Of a DNA stretch of 13,129 nucleotides, positions 6,902 to 13,129 are shown piece by piece. Made by a program: the position numbers and the translations under genes. Source of the stretch: Bifidobacteriaceae bacterium (GTDB lineage Bacteria; Actinomycetota; Actinomycetes; Actinomycetales; WQXJ01); NCBI GenBank assembly GCA_031278675.1, contig JAITJY010000384.1, forward strand, positions 1 through 13,129, read 5' to 3'. Numbering within the stretch: the first letter of the stretch is position 1; every line of letters begins with the position of its first letter. Under the pieces are notes generated by a model. That model worked only from the letters and a program-made list of their open reading frames with translations. It was not told where the DNA came from and did no database searches.

Positions 6902-8113
6902 TTATGGCGTGTTTAGGACGTAGGCCGTGGGAGATGCCACGGCGTTCTGCGCTGCTGTGCACGAGTAGAGGATCCGCGCGTCTTGCGACCCAACCGGCAC
7001 GAACAGGCGGGGCAGGGTGCTGCCCAACTGAAGTATCCGATTCATCATCAAGCAGGCGTTCCCGCCGTCTACGTAGATCGCGTTGAGCTGGGAACTCCCG
7101 GGAATCAGCGCATCGATCTCGACCGCAATCAGGTTTCCAATAATCGTGTTTCGCGCACCATTACAATAGAGTATGCCGTCATCGTCATCGTAGAAACTCA
7201 CTTGGTCGCTTGGGCGATCATTCTTGAGCCTGTACAGATGGTTGCTCGCAATATACATTTGGTTGGACACATCAACGTTGATCGATCTGGGCCACCAGCT
7301 TGTGAACTTGTTGCCGATGATTGACCCGCGCTCGTGGCTGGTGATCTTCAGGTTACCCCAGTAGCCGAAATGGTTGTCCGAGATCATCGCGCTGTCGCCG
7401 CCCTCAATCAGTACCCCATAGCCCCGCCAGTCCGCCCATAGCATGTTGTTACTGATCTTGGGGCATATCGGATTGTCGTACAACTCGATGCAATTACCGA
7501 TCTCGCAGATGAAGTTGTTTGTGATCATCAGCCCATCGGCGTGGTGTGTCACAACACCAGAATGAGTGTGAGTGAAACACATGCCGGAGATGATTGTCGA
7601 GTCGGTCGGGCTGTCGATCGCGATGCCGATCTTGTGCGGTCTTGTGTCGTACGGACGCGTGTGGGCCTCCAGCGGTGCGCCGTCGATTATGAAGTCACGA
7701 AACTCGAGACCGCTTACCCGGCCAACCTGCTTATAGTTGCCCGCCCGCTCCACTTTGAACGCGGCCTGCGGGCCAGTGTTGTTGAAGCCCACCACGACGT
7801 GGCTTGCCCCGGGGTTGTACTCCCGCCAAGTTGCGGGGTTCCAGCTAGAGTCATAGTCGCGGGTTTCCTGCGACAGGAAGCCGTGCCCGGCTCCCTTGAT
7901 CTGCAAGTAGCTGATGTCGATCATCACGGTGGTCAGCAGCGTGTAGTGACCCGGGGGGATGTATATCACCGCACCGGGCCTGGTCGTGCTGCTGGTCTGA
8001 TTCGCCTTGATATCGCTGATAATTTCATTGATGACCTGGCCTATGTCGCTGTACGGAGACGTTCCGGTCGGCGACACGAACGCCGTGACGTCGTAAGTGT
8101 TGGGTGATGTCAT
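6902..8113 (-). CDS. GH91 enzyme: difructose anhydride III hydrolase or inulin fructotransferase, cytoplasmic
   Basis: A 403-residue right-handed beta-helix protein. The N-terminal block NTYDVT, SDIGQVINEIISDIK, RPGAVIYIPPGHY and IDISYLQIKGAGHGF closely follows Arthrobacter inulin fructotransferases as I recall them. GH91 holds DFA-I- and DFA-III-forming inulin fructotransferases and DFA III hydrolases. D193 (HHADG) and E204 (ICEIGNC), 11 residues apart, correspond to the reported catalytic Asp/Glu pair. The start is ATG at 8113 after AAGGAGGTCACC. An in-frame TAG at 8155-8153 rules out extension, so there is no signal peptide, unlike secreted inulin fructotransferases. Location and partners (GH172, GH32, importer, kinase) favour hydrolysis of imported DFA III to inulobiose. 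Transferase activity cannot be excluded from sequence alone. It is the first gene of a unit with the kinase. Confidence 0.9.
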   Translation of the reverse strand: MTSPNTYDVTAFVSPTGTSPYSDIGQVINEIISDIKANQTSSTTRPGAVIYIPPGHYTLLTTVMIDISYLQIKGAGHGFLSQETRDYDSSWNPATWREYNPGASHVVVGFNNTGPQAAFKVERAGNYKQVGRVSGLEFRDFIIDGAPLEAHTRPYDTRPHKIGIAIDSPTDSTIISGMCFTHTHSGVVTHHADGLMITNNFICEIGNCIELYDNPICPKISNNMLWADWRGYGVLIEGGDSAMISDNHFGYWGNLKITSHERGSIIGNKFTSWWPRSINVDVSNQMYIASNHLYRLKNDRPSDQVSFYDDDDGILYCNGARNTIIGNLIAVEIDALIPGSSQLNAIYVDGGNACLMMNRILQLGSTLPRLFVPVGSQDARILYSCTAAQNAVASPTAYVLNTP

Positions 8114-8332
8114 GGTGACCTCCTTCGATCTGGCGAAATTGCCGGTTGGCCACTAGGGCTCCCAATCGTCCCCGTCGACCCAACGCTGCCGACTGTCCTA
8201 TTTGGGACCCGCGCTCCGATCGGCGAGACCAGTCGCAGCTTGCGCCACTGGACACAACGAGCCCCGCCATCGCAAGTTCGGTGACGAAGACGCATGGCAC
8301 CGGTGACGGGCGTCCTCGCCGTACCGTTGCTA
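8114..8332 (-). other. Long leader region of the GH91 transcript
   Basis: About 265 nt separate the predicted promoter (8386-8413) from the GH91 start codon, whereas the lacI leader is about 80 nt. No riboswitch, tRNA or clear attenuator was recognised. The perfect ribosome site AAGGAGGT is at 8124-8117. Short open frames in it lack a ribosome site. One antisense-frame stretch (MAGLVVSSGASC) faintly recalls a signal sequence but is out of frame with GH91. Confidence 0.4.
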
Positions 8333-8413
8333 TGAGGACTCGCCGCCGACCAAACTGCGGCAATCGTTTTTCTTCCGACGATAGCACGCTACCGCACCAC
8401 CGGGCGTTGTCAA
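8333..8413 (-). promoter_or_regulatory. GH91-kinase promoter with operator-like box
   Basis: On the - strand, TTGACA (8413-8408) is followed after 16 nt by TAGCGT (8391-8386). AGAAAAACGATT (8373-8362) lies about 12 nt further on, near or just past the expected start, and CGGCGAGTCCTCA (8345-8333) follows. Both boxes are exact copies of those before GH172, in the same order, separated by 16 nt instead of 11. Repression by the locus LacI regulator is the likely reading of the first box. Confidence 0.65.
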
Positions 8414-8428
8414 CGGGCAAGACACTCC

Positions 8429-8482
8429 GCCGTCCGCCCACCACCAGCGCCAGGTCCAGTTGGCCGATGCCGTCCGCCCACC
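8429..8482. repeat. 14-bp direct repeat, 40 bp apart
   Basis: GCCGTCCGCCCACC occurs at 8429-8442 and again at 8469-8482, exactly 40 bp apart. The copies lie between the trmL 3' end and the GH91 promoter, near the point where base composition changes. Role unknown: a regulatory pair, a recombination scar or chance. Confidence 0.5.
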
Positions 8483-8506
8483 TCCCACGCGCCAGCCCGC
8501 ACGCTC

Positions 8507-8974
8507 CTAGCGGCCTTGGGCAAAGCCTTGCTGGCGCCAGGCCTCGTAAACCGCGATGGCGGCCGCGTTGGCCAGGTTGAGCGAGCGCCGGGCGGGCAGC
8601 ATGGGGATGCGGAGTTGGCGTGTGACGCGCTGGTGGCGTTTGACCGCAGTCGGCAAGCCGTCTGGTTCGGGGCCAAACAGGAGCGCGTCGCCAGGGCGGT
8701 AGGCCGGTTCCGTGTAGGAGGTGGCCGCGTCGGTGGTGAAGGCGAAGACGCGGGCCTGGGGCGCCAGGGCGGCCAGGGCCGTCTCCAGGTCCGGGTGGAC
8801 CCGCAAGTCCGCCAAGTCGTGATAGTCGAGGCCAGAGCGGCGCAGCTTGGTGTCCGTCAACTCAAACCCGAGCGGTTCGACGAGGTGCAGTCGCACCCCC
8901 GTGACAGCGGCCAAACGGATCGCGTTGCCGGTGTTGGTCGGGATGCACGGCTGGTAAAACACCAGGTCAAACAA
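8507..8974 (-). CDS. trmL: tRNA (cytidine/uridine-34 2'-O)-methyltransferase TrmL
   Basis: A 155-residue SPOUT-class methyltransferase of normal TrmL length (E. coli about 157). It uses S-adenosylmethionine to methylate the 2'-O of the wobble nucleotide of certain leucine tRNAs. Motifs are IPTNTGNAIRL (11-21), the trefoil-knot segment LLFGPEPDGLP (98-108) and IPMLPARRSLNLANAAAI (123-140). The last reads ARRSLNLAN where many homologues have NSRSLNLSN. The start is TTG at 8974: an in-frame TGA lies at 8980-8978, GGAG lies nine bases upstream of the TTG, and the N-terminus then aligns with the family (FDLVFYQPCIPTNTGN). It begins 44 nt after the topA stop on the same strand and may be co-transcribed. 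Its composition is GC-rich like topA and unlike the sugar locus. Confidence 0.9.
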   Translation of the reverse strand: MFDLVFYQPCIPTNTGNAIRLAAVTGVRLHLVEPLGFELTDTKLRRSGLDYHDLADLRVHPDLETALAALAPQARVFAFTTDAATSYTEPAYRPGDALLFGPEPDGLPTAVKRHQRVTRQLRIPMLPARRSLNLANAAAIAVYEAWRQQGFAQGR

Positions 8975-9018
8975 GTGTCAGTGCTCCACTCTAGGTTTGT
9001 CGCATGATTTGGCGCCGG

Positions 9019-11730
9019 TCAGCTCTTGGTCTTCTTGGCCGCTGGCTTGGCCGCTCCGCGCTTCGCCGCGGCCGGCCGGCGCGGCCCGCGGGCCTTCTTG
9101 GCTGGGCCGCGCTGGCGCTTTTCCGCCAGCAGGGCGGCCGCCCGCTCCAAGCTGACCGTGGCCGGGTCGTCTTCTTTGCGCAGGGTCGCGTTCGACTCGC
9201 CGTCCGTTACATAGGGGCCATAGCGGCCGCTCCTCACCACCACCGGCTTGCCCGTGGCCGGGTCGGCGCCCAACTCCCTGAGCGGCGCCGCGCTGGCCGC
9301 GCCCCGCCGCTGTTTCGGCTGCGCCAGGAGGGCTCGGGCCTCATCCTCGGTGACGGTGAAGATCTGGTCTTCGCTGGCCAGAGAGCGCGAGTCGGCGCCG
9401 CACTTGATGTACGGGCCGTAGCGGCCGTTTTGGGCGGTGATTTGGGTGCCGTCGGCGTTGGCGCCAACCACTCGCGGCAGCGCCAGGAGCGCCAGGGCTT
9501 GCTCTAGGGTCACGCTGTCGGGGGTCATGGACTTGAACAGCGAGGCGTTGCGCGGCTTCGAGGGTGAGCCGGCTTTGCCTTTGGCCGGGCTGCCCGCCCG
9601 CCCGTCGGCGCTTTCAGCCGGGCTGGCCGGTTGGGCCAGCACCTCGGTCACATACGGTCCGTAGCGGCCGTCCCTGATCTGGATCTCCCGGCCGGTCGCG
9701 GGGTCCTGCCCCAGGCTGCGGGCCTGGTCTCCAGGGCTCGCCAGCAATTCCTTGGCCTTGGCCAGCGTCAGCTCGTCGGGAGCCAGGCTGTCCGGAACCC
9801 GCACACGTTTGCTCTCGGCCGGCCCGTCGGCTTGGCGCACCTCCAGGTAGGGGCCGTAGCGGCCAACCCGCAGCATGATGCCTTCGCCCAGTTCGACGGT
9901 GTTGACCTCGCGGGCGTCGATGTCATGCAGGTTGTCGACCAGGCCTTTCAGGCCGGCCTCGCCCTCCTGCCCGGAGCCGAAGTAGAACTGGCGCAGCCAG
10001 GACAACCTGTCCTCGCGTCCGGCGGCGATCTGGTCGAGGTCGTTCTCCATCGCCGCGGTGAAATCGTAATCCACCAGGTCAGCGAAGTTTTCCTCGAGCA
10101 GGCGGGTGACTGCGAAGGCCAGCCAGGTCGGCACCAGGGCCATGCCCCGCCTGGCCACGTAACCGCGGTCTTCGATCACGGAGACCGTCGCGGCGTAGGT
10201 CGAAGGCCGCCCGATGCCGCGCTTCTCCAAGGCGGCGACCAGCGAGGCCTCGGTGTAGCGGGGCGGCGGCGTGGTCTGGTGGCCCTGGGGCTCGAGGCGC
10301 TCGGTCGCAACCGGTTGGCCCACGGCCAGGGTGGGCAGGCGGGCTTCTTTGGAGTCGGCGTCCTCGTAGCGGCTCTGATCGCGGCCCTCCTCGTACGCCG
10401 CCAGGAAACCGCGCTGCGTTATGACTGTGCCGGCGGCGCTGAAAACCGCCGTGGTCTCTCCGGCCTGCCCGGCCAGCGCCACCGAGACGGTTTGGCCAAT
10501 CGCGTCGTTCATCTGGCAGGCCAGGGTCCGCATCCAGATCAGCTGGTACAGCTTGAGTTCTTCCGAGGTCAACTGGCCAGCCAGATCTTGCGGCTTGGCG
10601 AAGTGGTCGCCGGAGGGCCGGATCGCCTCGTGGGCTTCTTGGGCGCCCTTGGACTTGGTGGCGTAGAGGCGGGCCGATGGCGACACCGAGTCCGCCCCGT
10701 AAAGCGCGGCGGCTTGCTCGCGGGCAGCCTTGACCGCTTGGGCGGACAGGTGCGTCGAATCCGTCCGCATGTAAGTGATGTGCCCGTTCTCGTAGAGGCG
10801 CTGGGCGATGCGCATCGCGGTCCGCGAATTCATGCGCAGTTTGCGGGAAGCCTCCTGCTGCAACGTCGAGGTGGTGAACGGGGCCGCCGGCCGGCGCCGG
10901 TACGGCTTCTCGGTCAGATCGCTGACCTGGAACTCGGTCTCGCTGAACGCCTCGGCCAGGGCTCGCGCCTGGGCCTCGCCTAGGACCGCCAAGGCGGGCG
11001 AGGCGACCTGGCCGGCATCGTCGAAGTCCTTCCCGGTGGCGACCCGTTTGCCGTTGACGGAGGTCAGCGCCGCCCCGAAAGACTGCTCGTTGGCTGCGAA
11101 CTGCCCCGCGACGCCCCAGTACTCGGCTGAGTTGAACGCCATGCGCTCGCGTTCGCGCTCAACCACCAGCCTGGTCGCAACCGACTGCACGCGGCCCGCC
11201 GACAGGCCCGCGCGAACCTTGCGCCAGAGCACCGGCGAAACCTCGTAGCCGTAAAGCCGGTCCAGTATCCGCCGCGTCTCCTGGGCGTCCACCAGGTTGA
11301 GGTCCAAGCCCCGAGGGTGGGCCACCGCCCCTTCGATGGCGTCTTTGGTGATCTCGTGAAACACCATCCGCTTGACCGGAACCTTGGGTTTGAGGACTTC
11401 CAGCAGGTGCCAGGCGATAGCCTCGCCTTCGCGGTCCTCGTCTGTCGCCAGGTAGAGTTCGCTGGCGTCTTTGAGCGCCCGGCGCAACTCTGTGACCTTC
11501 TTCTTCTTGTCCGGCTCGACCACGTAATAGGGCTCGAAGCCGTGGTCCACATCGACGGCGAAGCGGCCCAGCGGCCCCTTCTTCAAGTCCGCTGGAAGCT
11601 CGGACGGCTGCGACAGGTCCCGGACGTGCCCAACCGAGGCTTCGACCTGGTAGCCCGGGCCAAGGTAACGCGCAATCGTCCTGGCTTTGGTCGGTGATTC
11701 AACGATCACCAGCTTCTTGGCAGCCGCCAC
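9019..11730 (-). CDS. topA: DNA topoisomerase I (type IA)
   Basis: A 903-residue enzyme relaxing negative supercoils. The toprim domain is at the N-terminus (LVIVESPTKA with E11; TDEDREGEAIAWH with D97, D99 and E103). The catalytic tyrosine is Y320 in HITYMRTDST. The C-terminal third lacks zinc fingers. Instead it has four topoisomerase repeat motifs of the GRYGPY type (near residues 620, 686, 769 and 834) and a Lys/Ala/Pro-rich tail, the usual actinobacterial arrangement. The start was set at GTG 11730, giving (M)AAAKKLVIVESPTK, because AAAGGAGGAG lies just upstream; the frame stays open to 11814, but that part is not conserved in character. It is followed by trmL after 44 nt. Confidence 0.97.
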   Translation of the reverse strand: MAAAKKLVIVESPTKARTIARYLGPGYQVEASVGHVRDLSQPSELPADLKKGPLGRFAVDVDHGFEPYYVVEPDKKKKVTELRRALKDASELYLATDEDREGEAIAWHLLEVLKPKVPVKRMVFHEITKDAIEGAVAHPRGLDLNLVDAQETRRILDRLYGYEVSPVLWRKVRAGLSAGRVQSVATRLVVERERERMAFNSAEYWGVAGQFAANEQSFGAALTSVNGKRVATGKDFDDAGQVASPALAVLGEAQARALAEAFSETEFQVSDLTEKPYRRRPAAPFTTSTLQQEASRKLRMNSRTAMRIAQRLYENGHITYMRTDSTHLSAQAVKAAREQAAALYGADSVSPSARLYATKSKGAQEAHEAIRPSGDHFAKPQDLAGQLTSEELKLYQLIWMRTLACQMNDAIGQTVSVALAGQAGETTAVFSAAGTVITQRGFLAAYEEGRDQSRYEDADSKEARLPTLAVGQPVATERLEPQGHQTTPPPRYTEASLVAALEKRGIGRPSTYAATVSVIEDRGYVARRGMALVPTWLAFAVTRLLEENFADLVDYDFTAAMENDLDQIAAGREDRLSWLRQFYFGSGQEGEAGLKGLVDNLHDIDAREVNTVELGEGIMLRVGRYGPYLEVRQADGPAESKRVRVPDSLAPDELTLAKAKELLASPGDQARSLGQDPATGREIQIRDGRYGPYVTEVLAQPASPAESADGRAGSPAKGKAGSPSKPRNASLFKSMTPDSVTLEQALALLALPRVVGANADGTQITAQNGRYGPYIKCGADSRSLASEDQIFTVTEDEARALLAQPKQRRGAASAAPLRELGADPATGKPVVVRSGRYGPYVTDGESNATLRKEDDPATVSLERAAALLAEKRQRGPAKKARGPRRPAAAKRGAAKPAAKKTKS

Positions 11731-11788
11731 GGCTCCTCCTTTCGGCAGACGCGAACGCTCGCATGAACAGTCACGGCCCTTGACGGTA

Positions 11789-11801
11789 CCCCAAGTTGGG
11801 G
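11789..11801. promoter_or_regulatory. Inverted repeat upstream of topA
   Basis: CCCCAAGTTGGGG is a 6-bp inverted repeat around one central base, about 60 nt upstream of the topA start and 59 nt past the SDR stop. With almost no loop it fits a protein-binding site better than a terminator. No clear promoter hexamers were assigned beside it. Confidence 0.3.
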
Positions 11802-11859
11802 GCGCCGCGCCCATCGGCCCTGCGCCAGGCCGCCGCGACCACCACCCGGCCGGGGGTTG

Positions 11860-12591
11860 TCAAGCGCGCTTGACCTTGTCCGGGCCGATCTGATCTTTCG
11901 AGGTGATGATCAGCAGGTCCACATTGGCGTGCGGCGGTTGCGAGGCGACCCAGCGGACAGCCTCAGCCACATCGGCGGCCCGCAGCGGCTCGACATCCTG
12001 GTAGACGGCGGCGGCCGCCGCGGCGTCTCCGCCGAAGCGCACCAGCGAGAACTCGGTCTCGACCAGGCCCGGGTCGATTTCGCTGACCCGGACCGGCGTG
12101 CCAGCCAGTTCCCGGTGCAGCACGCCGGTCAGCGCCCGCTGGCCGAATTTGGCCGCGTTGTAACCCCCGCCGCCGGCGTAGGGGTAGCGCCCGGCCACCG
12201 AGACGATGTTGACGACGGTCGCCGCCGGCGCGGCCAGCAGCTTGGGCATGAGGGCTCTGATCATTCGAGCGGTTCCCATCACATTGCTGGCGAACATCCA
12301 CTCCCAGTCTGAGTCCTTCGCCTGGGCGATGGTGTCGAGGCCCTTCGCGCCGCCGGCGTTGTTGACCAGCAGGTCGCAGACGTCGATCTGGGCCGCCAGG
12401 GCGTCGATCGAGACTTGGTCTGTGACGTCGAGATAACACCCGACGGCGCCGCCGCCCAGCTCCGCTGCCAGCGCCTTTACCCGCTCAAGTCGCCGCGCCG
12501 CGCAAATGACCCTCCAGCCGTCCCCCGCCAGGGCGCGCGCCGTGGCCTGGCCGATGCCGCTGGACGCGCCCGTCACGACCGCTGTTGGCAT
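11860..12591 (-). CDS. Short-chain dehydrogenase, YdfG-like
   Basis: A 243-residue classical short-chain dehydrogenase/reductase. It shows the nucleotide-binding TGASSGIG (7-14), NNAG (77-80) and the catalytic S131, Y144 and K148 (YNAAK). Arginines after beta-2 (AARR, 31-34) suggest NADP(H). The overall form, including the LDVTD and EIDPGLVETEFS stretches, resembles YdfG-type 3-hydroxy acid dehydrogenases that act on serine, 3-hydroxypropionate or malonic semialdehyde. The substrate cannot be fixed from sequence. The start is ATG at 12591 with AGGAGG-type purines about seven bases upstream. It is 129 nt from topA on the same strand and divergent from the proline-rich gene. Confidence 0.88.
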   Translation of the reverse strand: MPTAVVTGASSGIGQATARALAGDGWRVICAARRLERVKALAAELGGGAVGCYLDVTDQVSIDALAAQIDVCDLLVNNAGGAKGLDTIAQAKDSDWEWMFASNVMGTARMIRALMPKLLAAPAATVVNIVSVAGRYPYAGGGGYNAAKFGQRALTGVLHRELAGTPVRVSEIDPGLVETEFSLVRFGGDAAAAAAVYQDVEPLRAADVAEAVRWVASQPPHANVDLLIITSKDQIGPDKVKRA

Positions 12592-12631
12592 GACAGTCCC
12601 TCCTCCTACATTGGTGTTAGGGCAAAGCTTA

Positions 12632-12652
12632 GGGGCTGTCGAAGGCAGCCCC
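12632..12652. other. Hairpin in the divergent intergenic region
   Basis: GGGGCTG (12632-12638) and CAGCCCC (12646-12652) form a perfect 7-bp stem with a 7-nt loop, about 40 nt upstream of the SDR start, in the 189-bp gap before the divergent proline-rich gene. It could be a leader structure or a protein site. No firm promoters were identified in this gap. Confidence 0.35.
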
Positions 12653-12780
12653 GGCAGTTGCCTGGCGCAATCGCCGGGTTGCTTTGGCGTGGGCTAACAG
12701 AGCAGACTGGCGTGAATGCGTCGGTAGTCGGCGTGTGAAAGCCAGCGCCGTTAGCAACGATGTCAACACGGGAGGCCGCC

Positions 12781-13129
12781 ATGTCCAATCAACCACCCCC
12801 TTGGCACCCGGGCCAGGGCAACCCGCCTTGGCCGCCGGATGGCGGCGACCAGGCCTTGGCGCAAGGCCAGCAAACAAACGCCTATGGGCCGCTGGCAGAG
12901 ACGCCGGGCGGGCCGTGGCCGCCGGCCGCGAACCAACCGGTCTGGCCAGGCCAGCCCGCAGCGGCCTACCCGCCGCCCGCCCAGCCTGGCGGGCCAGGCC
13001 CAAGCTTCGCCCAGCCCGCAGCGGCCTACCCGCCGCCCGCCCAGCCTGGCGGGCCAGGCCCAAACTTCGCCCCGCCCGCAGCGGCCTACCCGCCGCCCGC
13101 CCAGTTTGGCGGGCCAGGCCCAAGCTTCG
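12781..13129 (+). CDS. Proline-rich repeat protein (5' part only)
   Basis: The frame is open from ATG at 12781 to the window end (116 codons) with GGAGG at 12771-12775, a good ribosome site. The visible protein is rich in Pro, Gly, Ala and Gln with scattered Trp and Tyr, and lacks charged or hydrophobic segments. From residue 58 it is a 20-residue tandem repeat (QPAAAYPPPAQPGGPGPSFA). Such disordered Pro/Gln/Tyr-rich N-termini are common in actinobacterial membrane proteins, where a membrane domain follows. That domain would lie outside the window, so no function is assigned. It is divergent from the SDR gene. Confidence 0.75.
   Translation, partial: MSNQPPPWHPGQGNPPWPPDGGDQALAQGQQTNAYGPLAETPGGPWPPAANQPVWPGQPAAAYPPPAQPGGPGPSFAQPAAAYPPPAQPGGPGPNFAPPAAAYPPPAQFGGPGPSF
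12952..13129 (+). repeat. 60-bp in-frame tandem repeat
   Basis: Three consecutive 60-bp units start at 12952, 13012 and 13072 (the last is cut by the window end). Units 1 and 2 differ at one base (AGC/AAC codon). Unit 3 differs by a CAG-to-CCG codon at its start and CCT-to-TTT in the middle. Near identity at synonymous positions points to recent duplication and likely copy-number variation. Confidence 0.95.

Noticed and set aside
8025..8444. 139-codon - strand frame across the GH91 start, which might supply a signal peptide
   Set aside because: It is out of frame with GH91 and would need a frameshift. The GH91 ribosome site is excellent and the true frame is closed by TAG at 8155-8153.
9631..10983. 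450-codon open frame on the + strand opposite topA
   Set aside because: It lies wholly antisense to a well-supported topA, whose catalytic motifs are in the other strand. High GC makes long antisense frames common, and the translation shows no domain.
11731..11814. 28-codon N-terminal extension of topA
   Set aside because: GTG at 11730 follows AAAGGAGGAG and begins the conserved KKLVIVESPTK block almost at once.
12952..13129. Regular repeats that might be a CRISPR array
   Set aside because: The units are contiguous 60-bp coding repeats in frame, with no unique spacers.

Overview
This is a high-GC actinobacterial chromosome segment. The evidence is strong AGGAGG-type ribosome sites with GTG and TTG starts, an actinobacterial topoisomerase I with GRYGPY repeats and a Lys/Ala/Pro-rich tail, and a CUT1 sugar ABC transporter with no ATPase gene in view. 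The genus cannot be named from the sequence.

Positions 1-8413 form a carbohydrate locus whose parts all point to fructose-fructose linkages. On the + strand are the end of one sugar ABC permease (1-276) and a complete second permease (273-1133). Convergent to them, on the - strand, lie a LacI-family regulator (1215-2258), a GH32 beta-fructofuranosidase (2677-4116), a GH172 (DUF2961) enzyme of the difructose dianhydride I synthase/hydrolase type (4113-5480), a P-loop kinase of the FrcK/YggC uridine-kinase-like group (5951-6883) and a GH91 beta-helix enzyme (6902-8113). GH91 contains inulin fructotransferases and difructose anhydride III hydrolases. None of the three glycosidases has a signal peptide, and the GH91 frame is closed by a stop just upstream. 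The inferred pathway is import of difructose anhydrides (DFA) or inulobiose, ring opening in the cytoplasm by GH91 (DFA III) and GH172 (DFA I), splitting of the released difructose by GH32, and phosphorylation of fructose by the kinase.

The - strand transcription units appear to be GH91-kinase (18 nt apart), GH172-GH32 (4-nt GTGA overlap) and lacI alone. Each is preceded by a variant of AGAA(AA)ACGATT, a plausible LacI operator. In front of lacI it is a near-perfect palindrome next to a TTGACA-N17-TAGCCT promoter. The two enzyme units also share a second 13-nt element, CGGCGAGTCCTCA. Between the kinase and GH172 there is a possible + strand pseudogene remnant that ends at a hairpin shared with the kinase 3' end.

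From 8507 onward the DNA is clearly more GC-rich and housekeeping in nature: trmL (tRNA wobble 2'-O-methyltransferase), topA (DNA topoisomerase I) and a YdfG-like short-chain dehydrogenase, all on the - strand. Divergent from these is the start of a proline-rich protein (12781 to the window end) built on a nearly exact 60-bp tandem repeat. The composition change near 8420-8510 suggests the sugar locus was acquired as a block next to core genes.
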